A DNA stretch of 40,027 nt from Bacteroidales bacterium (GTDB lineage: Bacteria > Bacteroidota > Bacteroidia > Bacteroidales > UBA10428), in NCBI GenBank assembly GCA_016938235.1, contig JAFGVA010000052.1, forward strand, positions 1 through 40,027. Reading direction: 5' to 3'. Below the pieces are notes generated by a model, which searched no databases, was not told where the DNA came from, and saw only the letters and a list, made by a program, of their open reading frames with translations. A program made the position numbers and the translations under genes. Positions 14,774 to 23,864 of this stretch are shown piece by piece (the first letter of the stretch is position 1; the number at the start of each line of letters is the position of its first letter).

Positions 14774-17281
14774 ATGGTAGAAACCATGGAACATAGACTA
14801 AAAGAGCTTGTATCAGCAATACAGGAACCTTTTATTGTTATAGATTCAAATGCTATTATTATTACCATTAACCAAATTGCCGAGCATGATTTTAATTTTG
14901 TTTCAAAAGATCTTATCGGCAAAAATTTATTCAGTTGTTTTTGCCCCATAGAAAAATATTGCAACAAATGCTATCTAAATAATCAAATTCCATCAAATTG
15001 TATTCTTAATTACAAGGACCATCGCTTTAAATTATCTAGTCTTTCATTCACCATTGAGAAGGTAGATTATTTCTTATTGAAAATATTGCCGGTTCATGGA
15101 GTAGCTCAAAACAGCGAACTATCATTTAGATCTCTTATAGGGATGCTGGTTACAGATTCTGAGGGAAAAATCCAATTTGCAGATGAACATTTTTGTTCCC
15201 TGACTTGTCAAAACGAACAGGAAATTGAAGGCAAAAGTATTCTGCATCTTTTTCCCGAAGAAGCTTATTATTTATATGCATACCTGAAGAATCCAGCAAA
15301 AGGACTTGAATGTGACATAGTAAGAACAAACTGTGAGTTTGAACGAAATCATTATATAAATATTGATGTTCTGCAAACTCCGAATGAACCCGAAAAATAT
15401 TTCTGGCTTTTCCATGAGATAAAAAACGAAGAGCTCAAAAGAAGTCGTGATAATTTTCAATCCTTATTCAAAGAAATGGTAAGCGGCTTTGTATTGTATG
15501 ATGTGGTTCTAAATGATGAGCTGGAGGCTTGTGATTTAGTCTTTAATACTGTAAATCCGGCATTTGAAAAATTAATGAAAATTGATGCCGATCGTGTGGT
15601 TGGAAAATCCTTCAGAGAATTAATTCCTGAATATTTTAACACCTGGATTGAGATTTACAATGAGGTGTTAAATACTGGTCGCCCCTCTAATAGCATCAAG
15701 TATATCAAACAATTCAATAAATATTTCGAATACGTTTCCTATATACCCGAGCAAAATAAGTTCGCTCTGGTTTTTAATGATGTAACCCAAAATGTTCAGA
15801 GTAGATTTGAACTTGATAAAATATTTGAATTATCTACCGATCTAATCTGTATCCTTGATAAGGATGGAAATCTGAAAAAAGTTAACCCGGCGTTCTCAAA
15901 TATTTTGGGATACGATTGTACTGATTTATTAGACAGTAATCTTGATAATTATCTTTTAAAAGCTGAATCGGGTAATATTCGACACATTTTTAAAGAACAA
16001 CTGGTTTCGGGAGAAACAATAGAACACAAACAGAACAGGTTCATCTCAAAAGATGGCAGGGTTGTATGGCTTTCATGGACTTTTCAGCCCCTGACTGAAG
16101 AACAAAGTGTTTTTGCTTTTGGCAGAGACATTACCACCAACAAAGAATATGAATACGAACTTATAAAGGCCAAGGAATTGGCTGAGGAAGGAGATAAACT
16201 TAAATCTGCCTTCCTGGCCAATATGTCTCATGAGGTCAGAACTCCTATGAATGCTATTATCGGATTTGCCACCCTACTCGACAATGAAGATCTGGATGCT
16301 GAAAGAAGAAAGAAATACATAGAAATTATCCGAGGACGTTGTGATGACCTTTTGAGAATTATTGATGATATTCTTGATATCTCAAAAATTGAGGCAAGTC
16401 AATTAGATATTAACCCGGAACCTTTTTCAATTAAAACTTTCCTTAACGAAGCTCTGGTAATTCATAACCAAAGGCTCGAATTTTCGGAAAAAACAAGTAT
16501 CAGATTCAGTATTCTTCCAATTGAGGGTGATATTATGATGTATACCGATAAACAACGTTTGATGCAGGTTCTGAATAACCTTGTTGACAATGCGATAAAA
16601 TTTACTCTTGAAGGATCGATAAATATAGGCGTGAAACAACTTCCCAATAATAAGGTGCAATTCTCAGTAACAGATACAGGCATTGGAATTCCACCTGAAA
16701 AGTTCGATTTGATATTTCAAAGGTTCAGACAAGCCGAAGAGAACCTGTCAAGAAAATTTGGTGGTAATGGTCTGGGGCTGGCTATATGCAAACCTCTTAT
16801 CGAACTTATGGGAGGCAAAATTTGGCTTGAATCTGTAGTTGATGTTGGATCGACTTTTTACTTCACTATTGAACAGGATTTGAATAAGGAGCAGCTTGAA
16901 ATACCTGAAACCCTTAATAATATTTCTATCCTGATTGTTGAAGATGACAGACACTCCATTAATTATCTGCGTATACTACTTGAACAGTTTGGAACAAATA
17001 TCATCCATGCCCGAAGTGGATACGAAGCATTAAAAATACTAAAAGATGGCACTAAGTTTGACCTGATAATCATGGATATACAATTAACTGATATTAACGG
17101 GCTGGAGCTTACACAGGCCATACGTGAATTTAATAAGGAAATACCTATTATTGCAGAAACAGCTTTTGCACAAAATGCCGATAGAGAGACCTGCCTTACT
17201 GCAGGTTGCAACGATTATATAACAAAGCCCATTGATGACGAAGAACTACTTGCCCTCATAGGAAAGCATATAAAAAAATAG
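14774..17281 (+). CDS. Hybrid sensor histidine kinase with four PAS-like domains
   Basis: The product is 835 residues from ATG 14774. In order there are four PAS-like sensor segments (about 1-110, 115-225, 230-340 and 350-460), a HisKA domain with the phospho-accepting His in NMSHEVRTPMN, a HATPase domain (NLVDNAIKFT, GIGIPPEKF, GNGLGLAICK) and a C-terminal receiver domain whose phosphorylation Asp is in LIIMDIQL. No membrane helices are visible, so it is probably a cytosolic sensor. The first PAS domain has a cluster of cysteines (CFCPIEKYCNKC) that could bind metal, a cluster or thiol signals. The receiver has ETAFA where LTAxA is usual. No partner regulator is adjacent, and the gene runs to 2 bp from the convergent SDR gene. 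Confidence 0.92.
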   Translation: MVETMEHRLKELVSAIQEPFIVIDSNAIIITINQIAEHDFNFVSKDLIGKNLFSCFCPIEKYCNKCYLNNQIPSNCILNYKDHRFKLSSLSFTIEKVDYFLLKILPVHGVAQNSELSFRSLIGMLVTDSEGKIQFADEHFCSLTCQNEQEIEGKSILHLFPEEAYYLYAYLKNPAKGLECDIVRTNCEFERNHYINIDVLQTPNEPEKYFWLFHEIKNEELKRSRDNFQSLFKEMVSGFVLYDVVLNDELEACDLVFNTVNPAFEKLMKIDADRVVGKSFRELIPEYFNTWIEIYNEVLNTGRPSNSIKYIKQFNKYFEYVSYIPEQNKFALVFNDVTQNVQSRFELDKIFELSTDLICILDKDGNLKKVNPAFSNILGYDCTDLLDSNLDNYLLKAESGNIRHIFKEQLVSGETIEHKQNRFISKDGRVVWLSWTFQPLTEEQSVFAFGRDITTNKEYEYELIKAKELAEEGDKLKSAFLANMSHEVRTPMNAIIGFATLLDNEDLDAERRKKYIEIIRGRCDDLLRIIDDILDISKIEASQLDINPEPFSIKTFLNEALVIHNQRLEFSEKTSIRFSILPIEGDIMMYTDKQRLMQVLNNLVDNAIKFTLEGSINIGVKQLPNNKVQFSVTDTGIGIPPEKFDLIFQRFRQAEENLSRKFGGNGLGLAICKPLIELMGGKIWLESVVDVGSTFYFTIEQDLNKEQLEIPETLNNISILIVEDDRHSINYLRILLEQFGTNIIHARSGYEALKILKDGTKFDLIIMDIQLTDINGLELTQAIREFNKEIPIIAETAFAQNADRETCLTAGCNDYITKPIDDEELLALIGKHIKK

Positions 17282-17283
17282 TT

Positions 17284-18198
17284 TTAATTGTTTTGTAATG
17301 CATCCCGAATAGAATATTCCCGGAAATCAAATCCTTCATCAATTAACTTTGCCGGTTTAACATGCTGGTTGTTTAAAAATACTTGTGATAATGAACCTGT
17401 TAACGCCCTTAATAGAAATGCTGGAACATGTATTTTTAAAAGTTTTCTTCGATAGTAATCTGCAATCTGTTCCTGAATATCAAGTATTGAATTTGCATGA
17501 GAACTTACAGCATTATAAATGTTCGTTTTAGTTGAATTTTTCATGAGGTACTCAAAAATCCTAATCAGATCTTTTGCTCCAATCCAGGGCATATATTGTT
17601 TGCCGTTACCGGGGATTATATTAACTCCAAACCTAAATAATTGTGCAATTCTCCTGACAAAACCCATGCCCGGAGAAATAACAACTCCAATTCTCAAAAC
17701 AATTAAACTGGTTGTAAAGGCATTCAGCTTATGGGCTGCTTGTTCCCAGTTCGTGCATACATCTGCAAGATAGCCCCCTCCAGCACCGTTTTCTTCATTC
17801 AGAACTTCAAACGGACGATTCCCATAATATCCAACTGCACTTACCGAGATTATTTTATCGGGTTTTACACCCAACTTTTGTAATGTCTTTTCCAAAAGGT
17901 TTAAGGAGTTCAAACGGCTTTCGAGAATTTCTTTTTTCCTTGATTTTGTCCATAGTTTGTCGGCAATACCAACTCCTGAAAGGTTAATAATATAATCCTG
18001 ATTCTTCAGACTTCCTTCATCAATAATACCCTTTGCCGGGTTCCAGTTAAAGATTTTTATTCCTTCTCTTACCTTTCTTACAGACCGCGACAATATGCTT
18101 ACATTATATCCCCTTTCAATAAGATAAGCGGAAAGCATAGTTCCTATTTCGCCCGAACCTCCAGCTATTAAAACATTATTTCTTCTCTCACTTTCCAT
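17284..18198 (-). CDS. TIGR01777-family NAD(P)-binding SDR protein
   Basis: The 304-residue protein opens with the Rossmann motif GGSGEIG (about residues 13-19 from the chosen start), followed by the family phrases NWNPAKGIID, DYIINLSGVGIAD, SVSAVGYYGNR (active-site YYGN region) and LRIGVVISPGMGF. The C-terminal DUF1731-like segment (PAFLLRALTG, VKPAKLIDEGFDFRE) completes a normal-length YfcH-type protein. The substrate is unknown for the family. A TTG codon at 18225 extends the frame, but ATG 18198 gives the usual N-terminus and is preferred. Its stop lies 2 bp from that of the kinase gene, with no visible terminator between them. Confidence 0.88.
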   Translation of the reverse strand: MESERRNNVLIAGGSGEIGTMLSAYLIERGYNVSILSRSVRKVREGIKIFNWNPAKGIIDEGSLKNQDYIINLSGVGIADKLWTKSRKKEILESRLNSLNLLEKTLQKLGVKPDKIISVSAVGYYGNRPFEVLNEENGAGGGYLADVCTNWEQAAHKLNAFTTSLIVLRIGVVISPGMGFVRRIAQLFRFGVNIIPGNGKQYMPWIGAKDLIRIFEYLMKNSTKTNIYNAVSSHANSILDIQEQIADYYRRKLLKIHVPAFLLRALTGSLSQVFLNNQHVKPAKLIDEGFDFREYSIRDALQNN

Positions 18199-18451
18199 TG
18201 TGTATAAAAAATTATGGCATATCAATTGTTATTATAATATTAAGCATTTTAGGTGTTTGGAATAAAAGATTTATAGTATAAAAATCAATTTGCAGAAAAA
18301 GTTTGTACATTTTTATAATCAAGTGTTTTACGACATTTATATAACACATAAAATACAACATTTGTTATTAAGATATTGAAAAACCTGTATTCGTATATGT
18401 AAAAAAGCTTGCAAAAAGGTACAAAAATGTAGGATTAAAAATTTTTTAGAT

Positions 18452-18703
18452 ATGTCAATTGTAAACGCACAAAAATTTTTAGAAAAAATTCAGACCGATA
18501 ATGAATTCCGAAAAGAAGTAACGCATACAAAAGAGTTGAACAAATTTGAAGAAATCCTGAAGAATAAGAATATGAATTTTTCAAGTTCTGAAATGGAAGA
18601 AGGCTTTAACACGCTGCATGTAAGTTGTCAGAGCTACGAACAAGCTGAAGACCTGAAGAATGCCTACCTTTTTTATCAGTTATTAATATCATCAATTAGC
18701 TAA
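18452..18703 (+). CDS. Small Nif11-domain-like protein
   Basis: The 83-residue product matches the layout of the Nif11 domain: MSIVNAQKFLEKIQTDNEFR at the start and a second helix around NKNMNFSSSEMEEGF. Nif11 domains occur as stand-alone proteins near nitrogen-fixation genes and as leader peptides of some ribosomally made peptides. There is no double-glycine cleavage motif and no modifying enzyme nearby, so a peptide-precursor role is unlikely. It is the first of three tightly placed small genes: the next start is 3 bp after its stop. Function unknown. Confidence 0.8.
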   Translation: MSIVNAQKFLEKIQTDNEFRKEVTHTKELNKFEEILKNKNMNFSSSEMEEGFNTLHVSCQSYEQAEDLKNAYLFYQLLISSIS

Positions 18704-18706
18704 ATT

Positions 18707-19027
18707 ATGGATTCAATTAGATTGCGACCATTTGGTATTGTCAAAGAAATTATTGAAGAACTGGGTGCTGAAATTTCATACTATTATGATGACCTGATTT
18801 TTGTTGATAACAATACCTTCCTGTTATGCTTCGACGACGCTAAACAGAATAATTTAAAATTGTACCTCAATACAGATTGTGAAAAAGGAATGGCTAAAAA
18901 AATCAGGACAGCTATTTCGGGCGCAGCTGCCAGCAGAGAGTTTAAAATTACCGATTTAGGTTTTTTTGAACTGATACCTAAAGAAGGTTCTGAAGAAATA
19001 GATATAGTTTTTAAGGATAATGTTTAA
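18707..19027 (+). CDS. Uncharacterised 106-residue protein, second gene of a small cassette
   Basis: I do not recognise this protein. It is soluble and has no signal or membrane segment. It looks alpha/beta, with a helical start (RPFGIVKEIIEELGAEIS), a short beta pair (YYYDDLIFVDNNTFLLCFDD) and a charged C-terminus (KEGSEEIDIVFKD). One conspicuous feature is the small-residue stretch AISGAAASREF. Its start is 3 bp after the Nif11-like gene, implying translational coupling, and a winged-helix gene follows 28 bp downstream. It is a good candidate for the partner of the Nif11-like protein. Confidence 0.75.
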   Translation: MDSIRLRPFGIVKEIIEELGAEISYYYDDLIFVDNNTFLLCFDDAKQNNLKLYLNTDCEKGMAKKIRTAISGAAASREFKITDLGFFELIPKEGSEEIDIVFKDNV

Positions 19028-19055
19028 CTTTCAGCAAACTAAATTCTTGGTAATT

Positions 19056-19232
19056 ATGAGTGCTAAAGATCAAGTTCTTGAAGCTATGAAGAAAGCCGGC
19101 AAGCCACTAAAAGCCGGTGAAATAGCTGAATTGACCAACCTGGACAAAAAGGAAGTGGATAAAGCCATGAAGGATCTTAAAAAAGAAGAGCTTATTGTGT
19201 CTCCCAAAACTTGTTTTTGGGAACCAAAATAA
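19056..19232 (+). CDS. Small winged-helix DNA-binding protein
   Basis: From ATG 19056 the product has 58 residues: MSAKDQVLEAMKKAGKPLKA, a helix-turn-helix with EIAELTNLDKKEVDKAMKDLKK as recognition region, and a short wing with SPKTCFWEPK. The longer frame from 19020 is rejected because the conserved part starts at MSAKD. Its size suggests a minimal transcription factor or an adaptor; it is the last of the three-gene cassette. Targets are unknown, and control of its own operon is a reasonable guess. Confidence 0.8.
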   Translation: MSAKDQVLEAMKKAGKPLKAGEIAELTNLDKKEVDKAMKDLKKEELIVSPKTCFWEPK

Positions 19233-19254
19233 TCTTTCTATATAAGTTTTTTAA

Positions 19255-20862
19255 CTAATAATCAGGATAATTCTTTTTGCCAATCAGGTTTAAATCTCCT
19301 GTGTCTGGCGGATAATCTATCGTGTAGTGTAAGCCCCGGCTTTCTTCGCGGCGCATAGCCATCTTTATCACCAGGAAACCTACATTAATCAGGTTTCTTA
19401 ATTCGCATAATTTAACCGACACGGTTGATTTACGATATAACTCTTCCGTTTCTGTCCAGATTATTTCGAGCCTGTCGAGTGCACGCTTCAACCTGATATT
19501 TGAGCGAACAATACCAACATAGGCACTGAATATCTGTTGAACTTCGCGATAACTCTGGGTAATTAATACCATCTCTTCGGGATGTGATACACCTGTATCG
19601 TTCCAGTCCGGAATATCCTCCATGAATTGGTAATCTTTAAAAGTGCTCAGAACATGCTTAGCGGCAAGATCGGCAAATACAATAGCCTCAATAAGAGAGT
19701 TTGAGGCCAGCCTGTTAGCTCCATGCAGACCTGTTGACGCCGTTTCTCCGGCAGCATACAAACGTTTTATCCAGGTTTGCGCATGGCTGTTGACCTTAAT
19801 ACCACCGCATAAGTAATGAGCCGATGGTACAACCGGAATATAATCCTTAGCAATATTAATTCCCAGGGACATACATTTCTCGGTAATATTCGGAAAATGT
19901 TCCTTAAGGGCCTTTTCTTCCAGGTGAGTGCAGTCTAAATAAACAAAATCATCGCCCCGAACCTTCATTTCATTATCGATGGCTCGTGCAACAATATCGC
20001 GTGGGGCTAATGAACCTCGTTCATCGTATTTATGCATAAATTCTGAACCGTTGGCGGTACGAAGAATGGCTCCAAAACCCCGTAATGCTTCAGTTATCAG
20101 ATACGCAGGTTTTTCTCCCGGATTATAAAGCGAAGTAGGATGAAACTGGACAAACTCCATGTTTTCAACCGTTCCCTTTGCCCTGTAAACCATGGCAATG
20201 CCATCGCCGGTAGCAATTTGAGGATTTGTAGTTGAACCGTACAAATTACCGGTTCCACCGGTTGCAATTAATGTTGCCTTAGATAAAAATGTGTAAACCC
20301 TTCCTGTTTCCTGATTTAAAACGTATGCCCCGTAGCATTCAATATTACTGTGCCTTCTCTTTACGAGGTGCCCCTGGTGGTGCTGGGTTATAATATCTAC
20401 TGCAAAATAATTTTCAAAAATATCAATGTTCTTGTGGTTTCTCACCTTTTCAGAAAGAGCTCTTTGTATCTCAGCTCCGGTGTTGTCTTTATGGTGAAGA
20501 ATTCTGTGCTCGCTATGACCTCCTTCTTTAGCAAGATCAAATTTTCCGCTTGCCTGTTTATCAAACTCCGTTCCCCACTTAATAAGTTCCTTGATTTGCT
20601 TTGGCCCTTCCTTTACAACAAGTCTAACTACTTCTTCATTACATAATCCGGCTCCTGCAATTAGTGTATCCTGAACATGTTTTTCATAATCGTCGGGGGC
20701 ATAAGTTACAGCAGCAATGCCTCCCTGCGCATAAGATGTATTCGTCTCGGTAAGTTCTTTCTTTGTAATAATGGCAACCTTTCCAAATGGGGCTACCTTT
20801 AATGCAAAACTCAGGCCTGCCAGACCAGAACCAATGACCAGAAAATCATAATGCCTTTTCAT
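19255..20862 (-). CDS. nadB: L-aspartate oxidase
   Basis: The 535-residue flavoenzyme oxidises L-aspartate to iminoaspartate, the first step of de novo NAD synthesis in the cytosol. The FAD-binding motif GSGLAGLS starts at about residue 11, followed by TSYAQGGIAAV, the substrate-region motif HSEHRILHHKDNTG and the late FAD motif GLHGANRLASNSLIEA, all typical of NadB. Length is normal. nadA and nadC are not adjacent. It has its own promoter with an inverted repeat at the predicted transcription start. It converges on the winged-helix gene, 22 bp away. Confidence 0.96.
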   Translation of the reverse strand: MKRHYDFLVIGSGLAGLSFALKVAPFGKVAIITKKELTETNTSYAQGGIAAVTYAPDDYEKHVQDTLIAGAGLCNEEVVRLVVKEGPKQIKELIKWGTEFDKQASGKFDLAKEGGHSEHRILHHKDNTGAEIQRALSEKVRNHKNIDIFENYFAVDIITQHHQGHLVKRRHSNIECYGAYVLNQETGRVYTFLSKATLIATGGTGNLYGSTTNPQIATGDGIAMVYRAKGTVENMEFVQFHPTSLYNPGEKPAYLITEALRGFGAILRTANGSEFMHKYDERGSLAPRDIVARAIDNEMKVRGDDFVYLDCTHLEEKALKEHFPNITEKCMSLGINIAKDYIPVVPSAHYLCGGIKVNSHAQTWIKRLYAAGETASTGLHGANRLASNSLIEAIVFADLAAKHVLSTFKDYQFMEDIPDWNDTGVSHPEEMVLITQSYREVQQIFSAYVGIVRSNIRLKRALDRLEIIWTETEELYRKSTVSVKLCELRNLINVGFLVIKMAMRREESRGLHYTIDYPPDTGDLNLIGKKNYPDY

Positions 20863-20885
20863 CTACAGAATAATTAATACTATTT

Positions 20886-20913
20886 TATACTCTCCGCGCT
20901 ACGGGATAGTATA
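20886..20913. promoter_or_regulatory. Inverted repeat at the nadB transcription start
   Basis: TATACT (20886-20891) pairs with AGTATA (20908-20913), and TCC (20893-20895) with GGA (20904-20906). It sits just downstream of the -7 box, over the expected transcription start and leader. This suits an operator for an NAD-responsive repressor or a leader hairpin. The identity of any regulator is unknown. Confidence 0.5.
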
Positions 20914-20916
20914 ATT

Positions 20917-20947
20917 CAAAATTAGATCACAAAAATCCAACAGAAAA
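20917..20947 (-). promoter_or_regulatory. nadB promoter
   Basis: Read on the minus strand, TTTT (20944-20947), a 19-nt spacer and TAATTTTG (20917-20924) match the Bacteroidota consensus except for one -33 base. Confidence 0.65.
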
Positions 20948-20963
20948 CAACAAATGTTTGTTT

Positions 20964-22244
20964 TTACAGATATTTCTGCAAATCGAACCCAATATCACTT
21001 CGGAAATATTTGCCTTCGAAGTCTATAATTTCGGCGTTTTGATAGGACACCTTAAGTGCTTCATTAAAAGTATTACCGAGTGAACTAACAGAAATAACCC
21101 GACCACCGTTTGTCAATACTTTATCTCCATCCGGCTTTGTGCCGGCATGAAATATAATGCTGCCTTCCGTTTTATCAAGACCTTTAATTTCTATGCCTTT
21201 GGGGTAACCTCCCGGATAGCCGCCCGATACCAGCATAACAGTAACACAAGCCTGTTCATCGATTTCAACAGAAACTTTGTCGAGTTCTTTTTTTGCTGCT
21301 GCTTCAAAAACTTCGAGTAAATCGGTTTTTAACCTGGGCATAATAACTTCTGTTTCCGGATCTCCCATACGTACATTGTACTCAATTACTTTGGGTTGTC
21401 CATTCAAATTCATCAATCCAAAAAAGATAAACCCTGTATACGGTATATTGTCTTTCAGAAGACCGTCAACAGTTGGTTTAATGACTTCCTGCTCAACTTT
21501 TGCAAGGAACTCTTTATCGGCAAACGGAACGGGTGAAACACAGCCCATACCCCCGGTATTCAATCCTGTATCACCTTCGCCAATTCTTTTATAGTCCTTG
21601 GCTTCAGGCAAAATTTTATAGGTTATCCCATCGGTAATAACAAAAGCAGACATTTCGATGCCTGACAAGAATTCCTCGATAACAACTTTCTTGCTGGCAG
21701 CACCGAATTTACCGTCAAGCATAGCCTTTAATTCGGCTTTTGCCTCTTCCAGAGAATCTAATATTAAAACGCCTTTCCCGGCAGCCAGACCATCGGCTTT
21801 TAACACGTAGGGCGATTGAACAGAATCTAAGAATTGATATCCTTCACTGAGGTTTTCTGAAGTTACTGAAAGATATCCGGCGGTAGGAATATTATGCCTG
21901 TTCATAAATTCTTTGGCATATTCTTTACTTCCTTCGAGATCTGCACCTGCTTTACCCGGACCAATCAATAACAAACTGCTAAACTCCGGTTTTGACTGAA
22001 AATATTCAATAACACCTTTTACCAGCGGATCTTCAGGGCCAACAACCAACATATCGATACTATTACTGCGAATAAATGCAGCCAGTGAATCAAAATCATC
22101 GGCTTCGAGGTTTACATTTTCGCCACACAATGCTGTTCCTGCATTTCCGGGTGCTATATAAAGTTTAGTAAGCTTCTGACTTTGACTAATTTTCCAGGCT
22201 ATTGCATGTTCACGGCCACCTGAGCCCAGTAATAATACCTTCAT
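20964..22244 (-). CDS. purD: Phosphoribosylamine-glycine ligase
   Basis: The 426-residue enzyme joins glycine to phosphoribosylamine with ATP, the second step of purine synthesis. It starts MKVLLLGSGGREHAIAW, the GARS N-domain signature, and continues with LVVGPEDPL, the ATP-grasp stretch (VLKADGLAAGKGVLI) and the metal/ATP-binding phrase YNVRMGDPETE. Length is normal. It is upstream of nadB on the same strand but separated by nadB's own promoter. The leader carries a good -7 box at 22280. Confidence 0.97.
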   Translation of the reverse strand: MKVLLLGSGGREHAIAWKISQSQKLTKLYIAPGNAGTALCGENVNLEADDFDSLAAFIRSNSIDMLVVGPEDPLVKGVIEYFQSKPEFSSLLLIGPGKAGADLEGSKEYAKEFMNRHNIPTAGYLSVTSENLSEGYQFLDSVQSPYVLKADGLAAGKGVLILDSLEEAKAELKAMLDGKFGAASKKVVIEEFLSGIEMSAFVITDGITYKILPEAKDYKRIGEGDTGLNTGGMGCVSPVPFADKEFLAKVEQEVIKPTVDGLLKDNIPYTGFIFFGLMNLNGQPKVIEYNVRMGDPETEVIMPRLKTDLLEVFEAAAKKELDKVSVEIDEQACVTVMLVSGGYPGGYPKGIEIKGLDKTEGSIIFHAGTKPDGDKVLTNGGRVISVSSLGNTFNEALKVSYQNAEIIDFEGKYFRSDIGFDLQKYL

Positions 22245-22279
22245 CCGATATTCTGTTTATTTATAAGCAAAAATTTGTG

Positions 22280-22287
22280 CAAACTTA
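22280..22287 (-). promoter_or_regulatory. Putative -7 box of purD
   Basis: The minus strand reads TAAGTTTG, a consensus TANNTTTG box, 35 bp before the start codon. No clear TTTG lies at the right distance upstream. Confidence 0.4.
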
Positions 22288-22367
22288 AAAAAATCCACTA
22301 AAGTTTCCGAAAATAATATAACGATGCTCATTACTGAACTTTTTTTAATGAAAATAACTTTCCTAGT

Positions 22368-23855
22368 TTACTCAATTAAAATCAAATATTCCCAGGGATC
22401 GATAGTTTTAACCTCCTCTTCGTTCATTACTACCGACTCCTGCTTAAAATAATTGGTGTAAGCTCCGGCAATTCCTGAGGGAACTGTGTATTCCTGTTCT
22501 TCGCCTGAAAGGTTAAGAATTACAAATGCATCGGCTTCGTCGGTAAATCTTTTAAATGCAAATACCTTTTTATTCTTAACACAAAGTGTTTCCATATCTC
22601 CACCTGCATTGCCATTCCAGAATAAGGTATTCTCTTTTTTCAGTTTGCCCAGGGCAAGGTAAAAATCATAAAAGCCTTTATCGTTCAAATCGATGGTATC
22701 CTTCTCAAAGAATTTTAATCTTTTGCTCATACCATATTCTTGTCCGCTGTAAATTAAGGGCATTCCGGGAACAGTGTAATAAAGTACTCCAAAGGTTTTT
22801 ACACCATCTCCCAATCGCTCAAAAACCGTTCCGTTCCATGAATTTTCGTCGTGGTTGGTAATGAAATTCATCCTGTAACAGGCTTTGTCATAGATACTGT
22901 CGTTTTTGGCAAAATATTCCATTAAAGCTTGCACATTCTTTTCACCTTTAGCTACCTGATTCATGATATGATGAAACTCCCAACCATAGTTCATATCGAA
23001 AGCTTTGTTGAGGTGGTTTGGAAATTCTGCTTCAGCAAGCATAAATACCGGTTTGATTTCATCAAGCTCGGGTCTGAGATCATCCCAGAAATCAGCAGGC
23101 ACCCACTCGGCAACATCGCAACGATAACCGTCAATATCGAATTCTGTAATCCAGTATTTAAAAATTTTCTTCATTTCCTCACGTAACTCATCGTTATCGT
23201 AATTAAGATCGGCTGTATCCCACCAATCTGTTTCATTTGGATCAATAGGATAGGTCATACCCAACTCTTTCAAATGTTTAAAATACTCCGGGTGAGCATC
23301 CATCCATTCTTGTTTCCATGGTATCGAATCTGCGTTTACCTTTGTATAGAAATCTGGCTTTTCTTTTATCCATGGATGATCCCATGCTGTATGATTTACA
23401 GCTATATCAAGAATAACTTTCATGCCAAGTTCATGAGCTTTACCTACAAGCGCCTGAAAATCTTCAACAGAGCCAAATTCAGAATTCACATCCATATAAT
23501 CTTTTATCGCATAATAACTCCCCAGGTATTTTTCCTGTTCTTTGGGATCATCCAGCTCCCCGGCCAAAGTCATCTGAGTTGCTTTACGATGCAGCTCGCC
23601 AATTGGAAAAACGGGCATCAGCCAAACAATATCAACTCCAAGTTCTTTAATTTTAGGCAACTCTTTTGTGAAAGCTGTAAAGGTTCCTTCAGGAGTGTGT
23701 TGCCTGATATTTGCTTCGTAAATAACAGAACTTTTAGACCATTCCGGATGGTTAACCTCACATTTTACAACAGGCTCCTGCTTATTGTCTGTTTTGCTCC
23801 CTGTACAGGAGGCCAGAAAAAAAATTGCGGCTAAAAAGAATATCTTAATTTGCAT
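22368..23855 (-). CDS. GH13 alpha-amylase-family lipoprotein
   Basis: The 495-residue protein has a lipoprotein signal (FFLASC, Cys at about residue 17) and one GH13 TIM barrel. The nucleophile is D247 (GYRCDVAEW), the acid/base is E275 (LAEAE) and the third acidic residue is in TNHDENSW; DIAVNHT is region I. All are present, so it should be active. A short C-terminal beta domain closes it. It is the last gene of the maltose/alpha-glucan operon, 9 bp after the GH13 gene before it. It probably cuts alpha-glucans or oligosaccharides on the outer membrane, in the role of SusG, although it lacks SusG's extra starch-binding domain. Confidence 0.92.
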   Translation of the reverse strand: MQIKIFFLAAIFFLASCTGSKTDNKQEPVVKCEVNHPEWSKSSVIYEANIRQHTPEGTFTAFTKELPKIKELGVDIVWLMPVFPIGELHRKATQMTLAGELDDPKEQEKYLGSYYAIKDYMDVNSEFGSVEDFQALVGKAHELGMKVILDIAVNHTAWDHPWIKEKPDFYTKVNADSIPWKQEWMDAHPEYFKHLKELGMTYPIDPNETDWWDTADLNYDNDELREEMKKIFKYWITEFDIDGYRCDVAEWVPADFWDDLRPELDEIKPVFMLAEAEFPNHLNKAFDMNYGWEFHHIMNQVAKGEKNVQALMEYFAKNDSIYDKACYRMNFITNHDENSWNGTVFERLGDGVKTFGVLYYTVPGMPLIYSGQEYGMSKRLKFFEKDTIDLNDKGFYDFYLALGKLKKENTLFWNGNAGGDMETLCVKNKKVFAFKRFTDEADAFVILNLSGEEQEYTVPSGIAGAYTNYFKQESVVMNEEEVKTIDPWEYLILIE

Positions 23856-23864
23856 GATTTATAA

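Noticed and set aside
18452-19232. Ribosomal peptide (RiPP) biosynthesis locus
   Set aside because: The Nif11-like protein has no double-glycine cleavage site or core peptide, and no modifying enzyme or exporter is nearby.
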